A DNA stretch of 64,000 nt from Sphingomonas sp. BAUL-RG-20F-R05-02 (GCF_022662305.1 NZ_JAKNQH010000005.1:327650-391649), one strand, 5' to 3'; shown: positions 37,566 to 46,959, counted from the stretch's first letter. Numbers and translations: made by a program. The notes: generated from the letters alone by a model not told the origin.

Positions 37566-37799
37566 TCACTCTGGAACGGCGGTGGTAAGTTGCAGGGCAT
37601 GGAGCACGCCCCCCATGCGATCACCCAGCGCGGCGTAGACCGCGCGCTGCTGTTTCACGCGGGGAACACCGCGAAAGCTTTCGCTGGTGACGCGGGCGGC
37701 CCAATGATCGTTATCGCCGGCGAGGTCGGTCATCTCGACCTTCGCGTCGGGAATCGCGGCGACGATCAGCGCCTCGATCTCATGTGCGGCCATCGGCAT
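37566..37799 (-). CDS. bolA: BolA-family protein
   Basis: 77 residues. The class II KH-like fold of BolA with IVAAIPDAKVEMTDL and a late LHALQL is evident, and the His in RMGGVLHAL is a typical Fe-S ligand shared with Grx4. BolA-Grx4 pairs act in iron-sulfur trafficking. The ATG at 37799 is immediately next to the stop of the DUF1476 gene; a second ATG two codons in is possible. Confidence 0.92.
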   Translation of the reverse strand: MPMAAHEIEALIVAAIPDAKVEMTDLAGDNDHWAARVTSESFRGVPRVKQQRAVYAALGDRMGGVLHALQLTTAVPE

Positions 37800-38123
37800 C
37801 TATTCGGACGCCAGCAGCTGGCGGCGTGCCTCGACGGTACGCTCGTCGATGGCGCGGCGGACCGTGGCCTCGTCGCACTCGACATTCGCGGCGGTCAGAT
37901 CGCCGAGCAGCTTGCGCACCATGTCGTCGTCGCCACCCTCTTCAAGATCGGCGTGGACGATCGATGTGGCGTAGGTGTCGGCTTCTTCCTTGGTCAGCTT
38001 CATCAGATCGGCCGCCCAATAGCCGAGCAGACGGTTGCGGCGCGCGTGAATGCGAAACGCAGCTTCCTCATCACGGGCAAATTTGGCTTCGAATGCGCGC
38101 TCGCGTTCATCGAAAGTGGTCAT
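37800..38123 (-). CDS. DUF1476 protein, F1Fo-ATPase inhibitor (zeta subunit) family
   Basis: 107 residues, all helical, with FDERERAFEAKFARDEE at the N-terminus and RRNRLLGYWAADLM. This is the alphaproteobacterial zeta subunit family first described in Paracoccus, which inhibits ATP hydrolysis by the F1 motor. It ends directly at the bolA start and probably shares its transcript. Confidence 0.88.
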   Translation of the reverse strand: MTTFDERERAFEAKFARDEEAAFRIHARRNRLLGYWAADLMKLTKEEADTYATSIVHADLEEGGDDDMVRKLLGDLTAANVECDEATVRRAIDERTVEARRQLLASE

Positions 38124-38207
38124 CTGGCGCTTCCCCTAAAGCCTGAAACTGTCTCCTGCGAAATAGGGAAGCCGTACCGGGTGCGCAACCGCGCCCTGCG
38201 CCGCGGG

Positions 38208-38813
38208 TCAGGCGCTGGCGTGGAACCTCTCGCCCGCCATCCACGGGCGGCTCTCGGCAAGACCCGCCTCATAGCCCGAGATCGCCGTATCGCGCGCGAG
38301 CGTAAGGCCGATCTCGTCGAGGCCCTCCATCAGGCATTGGCGGCGGAACGGATCGAGCGCGAACGGGAAGCGGTCCTGAAACGGCGTGGTCACCGTCATG
38401 GTTTCGAGATCGATCGATACGGCGTCCGTCTTCGCGACTTCAATCAGCCGATCGATCGCGTCCTGCGGCAAGACGACCGTGACAATGCCGTTCTTGAACG
38501 CGTTGCCGGAAAAGATGTCGGAGAAGCTTGGCGCGATCACGGCGGAGATGCCCATGTCGGCGAGCGCCCACGCGGCATGTTCGCGGCTCGATCCGCAACC
38601 GAAATTGTCGCCGGCGATCAGTACGGGCGCACCGGCGTAACGCGGATCGTCGAAGATATTGCCGCTCTCCGCCCGCACTGTCTCAAACGCGCCCTTGCCC
38701 AGCCCCTCCCGCGTAACCGTCTTCAGCCAGTGCGCAGGGATGATGACGTCCGTGTCGATGTTCTTTGCGCCCCACGGATAGGCGCGGCCGGAGACGTGGG
38801 TGACAGGCTTCAT
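38208..38813 (-). CDS. leuD: 3-isopropylmalate dehydratase small subunit
   Basis: 201 residues, normal for Leu[27 protein letters not shown] and the C-terminal swivel domain are present. With LeuC it isomerises 2- to 3-isopropylmalate in leucine synthesis. GGGGAAG precedes the ATG. It follows leuC on the same strand, with a small membrane peptide gene between. Confidence 0.96.
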   Translation of the reverse strand: MKPVTHVSGRAYPWGAKNIDTDVIIPAHWLKTVTREGLGKGAFETVRAESGNIFDDPRYAGAPVLIAGDNFGCGSSREHAAWALADMGISAVIAPSFSDIFSGNAFKNGIVTVVLPQDAIDRLIEVAKTDAVSIDLETMTVTTPFQDRFPFALDPFRRQCLMEGLDEIGLTLARDTAISGYEAGLAESRPWMAGERFHASA

Positions 38814-38875
38814 CTAGGTGCTTCCCCGAGGACCATCACAGAATGTCGGCGTACTTTACACCGGCACTCGCGCGA

Positions 38876-38986
38876 TCAATGTTCGCCGATGACCGCCGCA
38901 ACGCGGATCGGACGCGCGGTGGCCGCATACGCGGCAATGCCGCTTACGACCGTGCCCATGATAAGGAGGATCAATGCGCGTTTCAT
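38876..38986 (-). CDS. Predicted 36-residue single-span membrane peptide between leuC and leuD
   Basis: A frame too short for usual cutoffs. The ATG at 38986 overlaps the leuC stop as ATGA and AGGGG lies seven bases upstream, so translation would be coupled to leuC. The peptide begins [16 protein letters not shown], continues with a hydrophobic Ala-rich stretch to about residue 22, and ends in a short charged tail [14 protein letters not shown]. That is the shape of a small membrane protein. No function is known to me. Coupling, position and composition are direct; that it is expressed is inference. Confidence 0.55.
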   Translation of the reverse strand: MKRALILLIMGTVVSGIAAYAATARPIRVAAVIGEH

Positions 38987-40422
38987 GATATTACCCCTGT
39001 GTCGAACTCGCGGACGTCACTCAACCGGCCGTTGATCGCGGCCGCAGCCGCCATCGCAGGGGAGACCAGATGCGTCCGCGCACCCGGGCCCTGCCGCCCT
39101 ACAAAATTGCGATTGGATGTGGAAGCGCAGCGTTCGCCCGGCGGCACTTTATCCGGGTTCATCGCCAGGCACATCGAGCAGCCGGGTTCGCGCCATTCGA
39201 ATCCGGCTTCGACGAAGATGCGATCCAGCCCCTCCGCCTCGGCCTGACGCTTGACGAGACCGGAGCCGGGCACGACCAGCGCGCGCACGCCCGCAGCGAC
39301 ATGGTGGCCGTCAGCGATCGCGGCGGCGGCGCGCAGATCCTCGATGCGGCTGTTGGTGCAACTGCCGATGAACACGTGCTGCACCGGCACCTGCGCCATC
39401 GGCGTGCCGGGGGTGAGGCCCATGTAATCGAGCGATTTTCGCGCGGCGACCTGCTTCGACGGATCGGCGAAGCTCATCGGATCGGGCACGGTGCCGGTGA
39501 TCGGCACGACGTCCTCGGGGCTGGTGCCCCAGGTGAGCGACGGCGCGATTTCGGTCGCATCGATCAGCACGGTGCGATCGTACACCGCGCCTGGATCGCT
39601 CGGCAGGGTGCGCCAATAGGCGACGGCGGCGTCCCATGCGGCACCCTTCGGCGCCATCGGCCGGTCTTTCAGATAGGCGAAGGTGGTCTCGTCTGGCGCG
39701 ATCAGGCCAGCGCGCGCGCCGCCCTCGATCGACATGTTGGCGATGGTCAGCCGCCCCTCGACCGAGAGATCGCGGATCGTCGAGCCGGTATATTCGATCA
39801 CGTAACCGGTGCCGCCCGCCGCGCCGATCTTGCCGATGACGTGGAGGATGACGTCCTTCGCGGTCACGCCGGCGCCAAGCGTGCCCTCGATGCGGATCTC
39901 CATGGTCTTGGAGGGCGAGAGCAGCAGGGTTTGCGTCGCCAGCACATGCTCGACCTCTGACGTGCCGATGCCAAACGCGAGCGCGCCGATCGCGCCATGC
40001 GCCGACGTGTGGCTGTCACCGCACACCAGGGTCGTGCCGGGCAGGGTGAAGCCTTGCTCCGGACCGATGACGTGGACGATGCCCTGTGCGGGCGCGGTCG
40101 CGTCGATATAGTCGATGCCGAATTCGGCGGTGTTGCGCGTCAGCATATCGAGCTGCTGCGCGCTTTCCGGGTCGGTGATCGGCAGGCGATGCCCCTGCGC
40201 GTCGACGCGCGGCGTGGTCGGCAGATTATGATCCGGCACCGCGAGCGTCAGATCGGGGCGGCGCACCGTGCGGCCGTTGGCACGCAGACCGGCAAAAGCC
40301 TGCGGGCTTGTCACCTCATGAACGAGGTGGCGGTCTATATAAAGAAGGCACGTCCCGTCATCGCGCTTCTCGACGATATGCGCGTTCCAGATCTTCTCGT
40401 AGAGTGTTTGCGAATTAGCCAT
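38983..40422 (-). CDS. leuC: 3-isopropylmalate dehydratase large subunit
   Basis: 479 residues, aconitase family. [33 protein letters not shown] and [10 protein letters not shown] supply the three cysteines of the 4Fe-4S cluster. It works with LeuD. The start has no clear Shine-Dalgarno sequence. Upstream (40423-40549) I find no leucine-rich leader peptide. Confidence 0.97.
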   Translation of the reverse strand: MANSQTLYEKIWNAHIVEKRDDGTCLLYIDRHLVHEVTSPQAFAGLRANGRTVRRPDLTLAVPDHNLPTTPRVDAQGHRLPITDPESAQQLDMLTRNTAEFGIDYIDATAPAQGIVHVIGPEQGFTLPGTTLVCGDSHTSAHGAIGALAFGIGTSEVEHVLATQTLLLSPSKTMEIRIEGTLGAGVTAKDVILHVIGKIGAAGGTGYVIEYTGSTIRDLSVEGRLTIANMSIEGGARAGLIAPDETTFAYLKDRPMAPKGAAWDAAVAYWRTLPSDPGAVYDRTVLIDATEIAPSLTWGTSPEDVVPITGTVPDPMSFADPSKQVAARKSLDYMGLTPGTPMAQVPVQHVFIGSCTNSRIEDLRAAAAIADGHHVAAGVRALVVPGSGLVKRQAEAEGLDRIFVEAGFEWREPGCSMCLAMNPDKVPPGERCASTSNRNFVGRQGPGARTHLVSPAMAAAAAINGRLSDVREFDTGVIS

Positions 40423-40549
40423 GATGCGCGCGCTTTAGCCATTTAGTGCGCGGCTGCAACCTTTGGCTGCATGTTCATTGCGTGAGAGCCGCTTGCAGAC
40501 TGTTTACCATGATCGCCAAACCACGCCTATCAGGGGTGTTGCTTAGGCA

Positions 40550-41437
40550 TCATTCGCCAAGAACATGGTGGAGGAAGGCTACGCTATCCGACAGCACCGG
40601 TGCTTTCCCTCTGAACGGTATCGACAGCGCCATCGCCACGTTTTCATGAGTCAGGTTAGGGTAGTCTCGAAATTCGGCAGTCGCGCCGAGCGACTTCAGT
40701 CGCCGCGAGAGATTGGCGGCGTTGCGCGGCTGCACTTCGGTATCGCCTGAAGAGGTGACGAGCAGCATCGGCGGCGCGTCGGCGCGCGCATAGGTGATTG
40801 GCTGGGTGATGCGCGGATCATGCGTACCCTTGAAGGCTTCGATCGCGCGCGGCGAAGTCCAGGGGTAGAAATCATACGGCCCGGACAGGCCGACCACCGC
40901 CTTGATTGTGTCCCGCGGCATGCCTTCATCGGCGAGATAGTGCGTGTCGAGGGCGAGCAGCGTGGCGATATAGGCACCGGCGGAATGGCCGGCGACCGCG
41001 ATGCGGGCAGGATCGCCGCCGTATGCAGCGATGTGATTGTGCGTCCATTTCACCGCGTCCGCGCCATCCTCGACGAACGCGGGAAATCGAACGCTTGGAA
41101 CCTTGCGGTAATCCGGCACCACGACGACGAAGCCCTGCTTTGCAAACGCACGCGCTGCAAAACCATAGGCATCGTGCGAGCCGGCTACCCAGCCGCCGCC
41201 GTAGAAGAAGATCAGAACTGGCAGCGCCTTGCCCGTGGCCCCGGTCGGCCGCCACACGTCGAGGGTCTGGCCATGGTTGCCGAAGCCAAGATCATGGCCC
41301 GGCCGTTCGGCACCCCAGCCTCCACCAAGCGCGCCGTCCAGGAAGGTGAGTTGCCCCGGCGGCGTCAGCAATGTCAGGATGGCGACGAAACCGACGGCGA
41401 GCAGCCCCAGCCCGATCGCGGCAACGCGGAGGATCAA
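40550..41437 (-). CDS. Alpha/beta hydrolase, esterase/lipase type
   Basis: 295 residues with an N-terminal hydrophobic helix (about 4-25), so probably membrane-anchored or secreted. FFYGGGWVAGS is a variant of the HGGGW oxyanion motif of hormone-sensitive-lipase-like esterases, GHSAGAYIA holds the nucleophile, and LTHENVA carries the catalytic His. The start overlaps the scoB stop by ATGA: last gene of the scoA operon. Confidence 0.87.
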   Translation of the reverse strand: MILRVAAIGLGLLAVGFVAILTLLTPPGQLTFLDGALGGGWGAERPGHDLGFGNHGQTLDVWRPTGATGKALPVLIFFYGGGWVAGSHDAYGFAARAFAKQGFVVVVPDYRKVPSVRFPAFVEDGADAVKWTHNHIAAYGGDPARIAVAGHSAGAYIATLLALDTHYLADEGMPRDTIKAVVGLSGPYDFYPWTSPRAIEAFKGTHDPRITQPITYARADAPPMLLVTSSGDTEVQPRNAANLSRRLKSLGATAEFRDYPNLTHENVAMALSIPFRGKAPVLSDSVAFLHHVLGE

Positions 41438-42081
41438 GCCGCCTGCAACGGCAGATAGTGCGCGGTCGTCCGCTCGGCGACCTCCCCCTCGGTCACTCCG
41501 GGTGCGAGTTCGACCAGCGCGAACGGACTGTCATGGTCGGGGCGGCTGAACACGCACAGATCGGTAATGATCATGTCCACCACGTTCTTGCCGGTCAGCG
41601 GCAGCGTACAGGCGGGGATGAACTTGGCGTCACCGTTCTTGCTGGTATGCTCCATCACGACGATGATCTTCTTCACGCCGGCGACGAGATCCATCGCGCC
41701 GCCCATGCCCTTGATCATCTTGCCGGGGATCATCCAGTTGGCGATGTCGCCGTTTTCGGCAACCTCCATCGCGCCCAGCACGGTGAGGTCGATATGGCCG
41801 CCGCGGATCATCGCGAAGCTCTGGTCAGACCCGAAATAAGCGCTCTGCGGCAGTTCGCTGATCGTCTGTTTGCCGGCGTTGATGAGATCGGCGTCCTCCT
41901 CGCCCGCGAACGGGAAGGGGCCGATGCCGAGCATGCCGTTCTCGGACTGCAGCGTCACTTCCACGCCCGCCGGGATGTGGTTCGCCACCAGCGTCGGGAT
42001 GCCGATGCCGAGGTTGACGTAGAAACCATCCTGCAATTCGCGTGCGGCGCGCGCGGCCATGTCGCCACGGGTCCAGGCCAT
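41434..42081 (-). CDS. scoB: 3-oxoacid CoA-transferase subunit B
   Basis: 215 residues. VNLGIGIPTLVANH and the catalytic glutamate in SENGMLG (Glu47) identify the beta subunit of succinyl-CoA:3-ketoacid (acetoacetate) CoA-transferase. It activates acetoacetate by transfer of CoA from succinyl-CoA. Its ATG shares a base with the stop of the preceding phosphatase gene (TAATG). The alpha subunit is one gene further upstream instead of adjacent. Confidence 0.94.
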   Translation of the reverse strand: MAWTRGDMAARAARELQDGFYVNLGIGIPTLVANHIPAGVEVTLQSENGMLGIGPFPFAGEEDADLINAGKQTISELPQSAYFGSDQSFAMIRGGHIDLTVLGAMEVAENGDIANWMIPGKMIKGMGGAMDLVAGVKKIIVVMEHTSKNGDAKFIPACTLPLTGKNVVDMIITDLCVFSRPDHDSPFALVELAPGVTEGEVAERTTAHYLPLQAA

Positions 42082-43247
42082 TACTTACTCTCCGTGGTAG
42101 CGGGGTCGGGTAGGGGCGCCGATCCGGGCGTCCAGCGTTTGTCGGCGGGAAAGATCTCCGCCGGCGTGCCTTTCAGCGCGGTGCCGTAAACCGGGTTCGG
42201 CAGCATGAACCAGCCGTGACCCCACAGCAGGCGTATCTCGCGTCCCGCTGGAAGCTGGCGGCGCGCGGCGATGGTGAGGTCGCGCGCGTTGAACAGATCG
42301 CTGAAATCGCCGAGCTGATCGCCGACCATCGCGATCACGCAGTGGTGCACCGAAATGTCCTGACGGCGCGTATCCTTGCCGTTGCCGGTACTGCCGCCGT
42401 CGCCCTTCAGCCAGAGGTTCTTGCCGTACGCGACCGGGCCGACGCCAAGTCCGTTGAGCATCGCCGCGGTCTCGTCCGCATTCGCGCCCGACCGGTTCGA
42501 GTTGAAGATCACCTCGACATGCGCGTCGCGCGCGACCTTGATGGCGTCTTGCACGCCGGGAACGAGCGAAACCGCCCTGCTGCCCGACTTCTCCCACGCG
42601 TCCCAGCGCTCCGCGCTATAGCCGCCGCCTGCTGCAAGGCTGGCCTGCTCGAAGCCGAGGTTGAGCACCACCGTCTCGTCGATGTCGAACACCACCGCCA
42701 TCGGCTTCTGGTCGCACGGCAGGAAGGCTGGTTTCTGGAGCGTCGCGCCGGGGGCGAGCACGACCGAACGGACATCACGCCCAATCGCACGATCCGCCGC
42801 GATACCGAGGAGGTACGTCTCCAGCGCGTTATAGGTCTGGATATACGCGGCGGCGGCTTCGCCCGAGCCGTAGAGATATTGCTCGCCCGCCGGCACCGCT
42901 ATCGAACGCGACGGCGTCAACAGTGCCTCGCGGCGTCCGCCCGGCGTGGCGCGCCGATCGCGCCGGCGGCTTAGGCGAGACGGCGTATCGGTCATCGCCA
43001 CCGTGATCGGCTGCACCATCGCCACGTGACCCGTAGGCGAGGCGGTGTCCGGTCTCGCATACGCGGCCTGGATGACGGGCGCCGCATCCGATGACGACCA
43101 GTAGACGGCATGGTCGGTACCGTTCTCGCTCCGGCCCGCCAGACGCGCGTCGTCACGACTGCCCATGTCGTTGGCCGTTACCGGCACCGCCGCAAAACCT
43201 TGCAGCAGCAGAAAGGCCGTCGGGAGCAGGGCAGGCAGTCGCTTCAA
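42081..43247 (-). CDS. Secreted HAD acid phosphatase (class B/OlpA-like)
   Basis: 388 residues from a TTG at 43247. The frame continues upstream only inside scoA; the TTG overlaps the scoA stop (TTGA), has GGAA upstream, and gives a good signal peptide (KRLPALLPTAFLLLQGFAA). A polar Ser/Thr/Arg-rich region (about 25-100) precedes a HAD acid phosphatase domain with VVFDIDETVV (DxDxT-like), FNSNRSGAN and GDQLGDFSD. Members dephosphorylate nucleotides outside the cytoplasm. It separates scoA from scoB, which is unusual. Confidence 0.85.
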   Translation of the reverse strand: MKRLPALLPTAFLLLQGFAAVPVTANDMGSRDDARLAGRSENGTDHAVYWSSSDAAPVIQAAYARPDTASPTGHVAMVQPITVAMTDTPSRLSRRRDRRATPGGRREALLTPSRSIAVPAGEQYLYGSGEAAAAYIQTYNALETYLLGIAADRAIGRDVRSVVLAPGATLQKPAFLPCDQKPMAVVFDIDETVVLNLGFEQASLAAGGGYSAERWDAWEKSGSRAVSLVPGVQDAIKVARDAHVEVIFNSNRSGANADETAAMLNGLGVGPVAYGKNLWLKGDGGSTGNGKDTRRQDISVHHCVIAMVGDQLGDFSDLFNARDLTIAARRQLPAGREIRLLWGHGWFMLPNPVYGTALKGTPAEIFPADKRWTPGSAPLPDPATTESK

Positions 43248-43948
43248 GCGGCGCGTTCCCGCACGGTGCGGAACTCGATCTTCTTGTCGTACGGGCTGCC
43301 GACGATCATCCGCTTTACGTAGATGCCAGGCAGGTGGATGGTATCGGGATCGAGGCTGCCGACCGGCACCACTTCCTCGACTTCCGCTACGCACACCCGC
43401 CCGGCGGTTGCCATCGGTGCGTTGAAGTTGCGCGCGGTCTTGCGGAAGATGAGGTTGCCGCTCTCGTCCGCCTTCCAGCCCTTGATGATCGACAGATCGG
43501 CACGGATGCCGCGCTCGAGGATGTAATCTTCCCCGTCGAAGTTCTTCACTTCCTTGCCCTCGGCCACCAGCGTGCCGACGCCGGTCTTCGTATAGAACCC
43601 GGGGATGCCGGCGCCGCCTGCGCGGCAGCGTTCGGCAAGCGTCCCCTGCGGGCAGAACTCGACCTCGAGTTCGCCAGCCAGATACTGCCGCTCGAATTCC
43701 TTGTTCTCGCCGACATAAGAGGAGATCATCTTCTTGACCTGTCGGGTACGCAGCAGCTTGCCGAGACCCTCGCCGTCGATGCCCGCATTGTTGCTGGCGA
43801 TCGTCAGATCCTTCGTGCCGGCATCGCGGATCGCGTCGATCAGGCGCTCGGGAATGCCGGACAGGCCGAAGCCGCCCGCACAGATCGTCATGCCGTCGTG
43901 GAGCAGACCGTCAAGCGCGGCGGCGGCGTTCGGATAGAGCTTCTGCAT
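43244..43948 (-). CDS. scoA: 3-oxoacid CoA-transferase subunit A
   Basis: 234 residues from the ATG at 43948 with AAGGAG upstream. GMTICAGGFGLSGIPE is the CoA-binding glycine-rich loop of the alpha subunit, and the C-terminal GIYVKRMIVG is typical. Partner of scoB. Operon order: scoA, acid phosphatase, scoB, esterase; all three junctions overlap. Confidence 0.95.
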   Translation of the reverse strand: MQKLYPNAAAALDGLLHDGMTICAGGFGLSGIPERLIDAIRDAGTKDLTIASNNAGIDGEGLGKLLRTRQVKKMISSYVGENKEFERQYLAGELEVEFCPQGTLAERCRAGGAGIPGFYTKTGVGTLVAEGKEVKNFDGEDYILERGIRADLSIIKGWKADESGNLIFRKTARNFNAPMATAGRVCVAEVEEVVPVGSLDPDTIHLPGIYVKRMIVGSPYDKKIEFRTVRERAA

Positions 43949-44021
43949 GGATACTCCTTGACGATCCCCGGCGGATAGGGGCGCGGTGCGGCGGTGGTCA
44001 AGGGAGCATGCGCCCACGCTA

Positions 44022-44061
44022 TTGACTACGCTTGTAATCATGTGTGATTACAAGCGTAGTC
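44022..44061. promoter_or_regulatory. BlaI/MecI-type operator overlapping the blaI promoter
   Basis: A 17-bp perfect inverted repeat, GACTACGCTTGTAATCA and its complement (44024-44040 and 44045-44061) with spacer TGTG. Each arm also contains TAC-N4-GTA, the half-palindrome expected for BlaI/CopY regulators. A -35-like TTGACT (44022-44027) and, 17 bases on, TGATTA (44045-44050) lie within it, so bound repressor would block the promoter. It is 17 bases before blaI and may also affect divergent scoA. Confidence 0.8.
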
Positions 44062-44078
44062 GGATTTAGGAGCGAGTC

Positions 44079-44447
44079 GTGGCGGAACGGATCAGCGATG
44101 CCGAACATGCGGTGATGGAGGTGCTGTGGGAAGACAGCCCGCTCACTGCGCAGGACGTGTCGGAACGCGTCGCCGCCACGCGTGATTGGTCGGCCAACAC
44201 GGTCAAGACGTTGCTCGGCCGTCTGCTCGCCAAGAAGGTGATCGCGCATGAGGCGGATGGGCGGCGCTATCTCTACCGTCCGCTGGTCCCGCGCGAAGAC
44301 TATGTCGCAGGCGAATCGCGGCGGCTGATCGATCGGCTGTTCGGCGGCAAGTTGACCCCGCTGGTCGCGCATCTCGCCGAGCGGGATGCGTTGTCGGCGC
44401 AGGATATCGCCGAGATCGAGGCTTTGCTGAAAGGTCTGAAATCATGA
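44079..44447 (+). CDS. blaI: BlaI/MecI/CopY-family transcriptional repressor
   Basis: 122 residues with a winged helix in the first 75 (ISDAEHAVMEVLW; SANTVKTLLGRLLAKK) and a C-terminal dimerisation helix (about 95-120). These repressors are inactivated by proteolysis triggered by a membrane M56 sensor. The gene overlaps its partner at 44444 by ATGA, and the palindrome just upstream is the likely autoregulatory site. No beta-lactamase is nearby. Confidence 0.94.
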   Translation: MAERISDAEHAVMEVLWEDSPLTAQDVSERVAATRDWSANTVKTLLGRLLAKKVIAHEADGRRYLYRPLVPREDYVAGESRRLIDRLFGGKLTPLVAHLAERDALSAQDIAEIEALLKGLKS

Positions 44448-46045
44448 TCGGCTGGATGATCGAAGGGCTGATCGCCTCGGGCGTGCTGATGGCGCTGGTG
44501 CTGCTGATCCGGCACCCGGTGCGGCGCGCGTTCGGTGCGGACGTGGCCTATGCCTTGTGGGCGTTGCCGGTTCTGCGTCTGGTGCTGCCGCCTTTGCCTG
44601 CGACGGTACCGCATCTGGTACCGCAGGCTATTCGCCACGCGGCGATTCTGCCGGTCAGGCAGGCAAGCGAGCCTATCGCGGTGATGTTGGCCGCCCCAGC
44701 CGCCGGAGCAGGGCAGGCGGCGCAGGCGTTCGACTGGACGGTGTTCGTGCCGGTGTTGGCGGCGGTCTGGCTCATCGGCGCGCTGGCGTTCGCCGGCTTC
44801 CACATCCTCGCGCACCGGCAGTTCTGCCGCGATCTGCTTGCCGAGGCGGCGCCGGTCGAGGCGCGTGGCGACATCGCCGTGATCGAAACGCCGGCGGCGC
44901 GCGGTCCGCTCGCGTTCGGCATCTGGCGTCGCTACGTCGCGTTCCCGGCCGATTTCAGCGCCCGCTACGACGATGCCGAGCGCGATCTCGCGCTGGCGCA
45001 CGAGCTTGGCCACCATGCGCGCGGCGATCTGATCGCGAACTGGATCGGGCTGGCGGTGTTGGCGTTACACTGGTTCAACCCGGTCGCCTGGTACGCGTTC
45101 CGTGCGTTTCGTACTGATCAGGAAGTGGCGAATGACGCGCGCGTGTTGGCCGGTCGACCGGCGATCACGCGGCACACCTATGCCTGCGCGATCCTGAAAG
45201 CGGCGCATGGCGGCGCGGTGTCGGCGGCATGTCACCTCCATACCATCGACGATCTGAAAGGGCGGCTGCGCATGCTGACCACCCGTCGCATCTCGCGTGC
45301 GCGGCTGGCCGGCGGCGCGGCGACGGTGGCGCTGGTCGGCGTAGCGGCGCTGGGGCTGACCGCATCGGGCACGCAGGCGGCGGAGCATGTCCGCGTGCGG
45401 GTGAAGACGGTTACGGGCGTCGATCTGGCGACGATCGATCGGATCGCGCCCCTCGTGGCGCCGCTCCCGATCACGCCGGTAGCGACTGGTGACCGGCTTG
45501 CCCCACTTCCGCCGCTGGCACCGGATGCGCCACGCACCGCCGGGCCGCCGCCCGTGCCGCCCATGTCCGACGTTGATGTCGACGCACCTTCCCAGCCACC
45601 GGCCAGCGGCGCCTCGCACATCACCGCAGCCGTGGAGAAGATCGTGACGACCGACGGCCGCGAGATGCCCCGTCACATTGTCCGCATCGACGATGAGGAT
45701 ATCGCCACCGACGACAGGTTCGCCAATCTGCCGCAGGTCGTCTCGTCCAACTGCGGCGACAGTGCGGAACGCCCGCTGGTGATCCATGACGAGCAGGGCG
45801 GGCGGCGCCGCATCACCGTCTGCAACGACCGGATCGAGAAAGCCGCCGCGCACGCCACCGCAATGGCGGCGAGCGGCGCGGTCATGCAACGCAACGCCTA
45901 TCGCTCGGCTATGGCAGGTTTGCGCAAGGCGCGCGCCAACGTCACCGACAATATGCGGATGCCCGCCGAGGGCCGCCGTGAAGCGCTTGCCGCGATCGAC
46001 CGGTCGCTGGCCGAACTGGACGCGGACATGGCGGGCGCGCGCTGA
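44444..46045 (+). CDS. M56-family membrane metallopeptidase (BlaR1-like sensor)
   Basis: 533 residues. Four membrane helices in the first 300, with the zinc motif HELGH (His186, Glu187, His190) in the cytoplasmic part, as in BlaR1/MecR1. After the helix near 300-320 the periplasmic region is Pro/Ala/Asp-rich and does not look like the penicillin-binding sensor domain; it ends in a helical stretch (RKARANVTDNMRM). So the signal is probably not a beta-lactam. Coupled to blaI. Confidence 0.9.
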   Translation: MIGWMIEGLIASGVLMALVLLIRHPVRRAFGADVAYALWALPVLRLVLPPLPATVPHLVPQAIRHAAILPVRQASEPIAVMLAAPAAGAGQAAQAFDWTVFVPVLAAVWLIGALAFAGFHILAHRQFCRDLLAEAAPVEARGDIAVIETPAARGPLAFGIWRRYVAFPADFSARYDDAERDLALAHELGHHARGDLIANWIGLAVLALHWFNPVAWYAFRAFRTDQEVANDARVLAGRPAITRHTYACAILKAAHGGAVSAACHLHTIDDLKGRLRMLTTRRISRARLAGGAATVALVGVAALGLTASGTQAAEHVRVRVKTVTGVDLATIDRIAPLVAPLPITPVATGDRLAPLPPLAPDAPRTAGPPPVPPMSDVDVDAPSQPPASGASHITAAVEKIVTTDGREMPRHIVRIDDEDIATDDRFANLPQVVSSNCGDSAERPLVIHDEQGGRRRITVCNDRIEKAAAHATAMAASGAVMQRNAYRSAMAGLRKARANVTDNMRMPAEGRREALAAIDRSLAELDADMAGAR

Positions 46046-46101
46046 GGCTGGACGCGCGGCGCGGGCTTGCGTTCGACGCGCCGCGCCGCCACATCGCGGT
46101 G

Positions 46102-46959
46102 ATGGACGAACAGCAGACCGGCATCGCGCAACCGCTGGAGCCGCTGGTCGCGCGGTTGCTCGCGCCCAATCCGTCGCCGTTTACCTATACCGGCACGCAG
46201 GTTTATCTGGTCGGTCAGCGTGAACTTGCGGTGATCGATCCTGGTCCCGATGTACCCGAGCACATCGACGCGATCGTCGCTGCGATCGCCGGGCGGCCGG
46301 TCGGCGCGATCGTCATCACCCACACGCACCGCGATCACAGTCCGGCGTCGCGTCCGCTCGCGGCAATCACCGGTGCGCCGATCGTCGGCTGCGCCCCGCT
46401 CGCGCAGGGCAACACCGGCCCCAGGCTGGAGGCCGGGTTTGACATTGATTATGCGCCGGACCGCGTGCTTGCGGACGGCGACACGGTGGCGGGGGAGGAC
46501 TGGACGCTCAGCGCGATCCATACGCCGGGACACACGTCCAACCACCTCTGTTTCGCGCTTGCCGAGACGAACGCGCTGTTCAGCGGCGATCATGTCATGG
46601 GCTGGTCCACCAGTGTGGTTGCGCCGCCCGATGGCGACATGACCGACTATATGGCCAGCCTCGACAAGGTGTTGCGGCGCGACGATCGCATCTATTACCC
46701 AGCGCATGGCGATCCGATCGACAATCCGCGCCGGCTGGTGCGCGGGATGATGGGCCACCGCAAGCAGCGCGAGGGGCAGATATTGCGGCTGCTGCGCGAT
46801 GGTGCACGCCCATTGCCGGAGATGGTGGAACGCATGTACGTGGGCCTTGACCCGAGGCTGCGCCCCGCCGCCGGGTGCTCGGTGCTGGCACACCTGATCG
46901 ATCTGCGCGGGCGCGGGTTGGTGGCGGAGCACGGCGAGGTCTGGTCGCATGTCGGCTGA
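46102..46959 (+). CDS. MBL-fold metallo-hydrolase
   Basis: 285 residues; a GTG one codon upstream is also possible. The zinc motif THTHRDH (His74, His76, Asp78, His79), His144 in HTPGHTSNH and Asp163 in SGDH are present, then a C-terminal helical domain (about 215-285) as in the LACTB2-like/glyoxalase II group. It is downstream of the M56 gene and overlaps the start of the DUF4230 gene by 11 bases. Substrate unknown. Confidence 0.9.
   Translation: MDEQQTGIAQPLEPLVARLLAPNPSPFTYTGTQVYLVGQRELAVIDPGPDVPEHIDAIVAAIAGRPVGAIVITHTHRDHSPASRPLAAITGAPIVGCAPLAQGNTGPRLEAGFDIDYAPDRVLADGDTVAGEDWTLSAIHTPGHTSNHLCFALAETNALFSGDHVMGWSTSVVAPPDGDMTDYMASLDKVLRRDDRIYYPAHGDPIDNPRRLVRGMMGHRKQREGQILRLLRDGARPLPEMVERMYVGLDPRLRPAAGCSVLAHLIDLRGRGLVAEHGEVWSHVG

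Noticed and set aside
37419..39035. 538-codon plus-strand frame over grxD, bolA, DUF1476 and leuD
   Set aside because: Covers five well-supported minus-strand genes; no family similarity.
40423..40549. Leucine attenuator leader before leuC
   Set aside because: No short frame with consecutive leucine codons and no terminator-antiterminator pair upstream of leuC.
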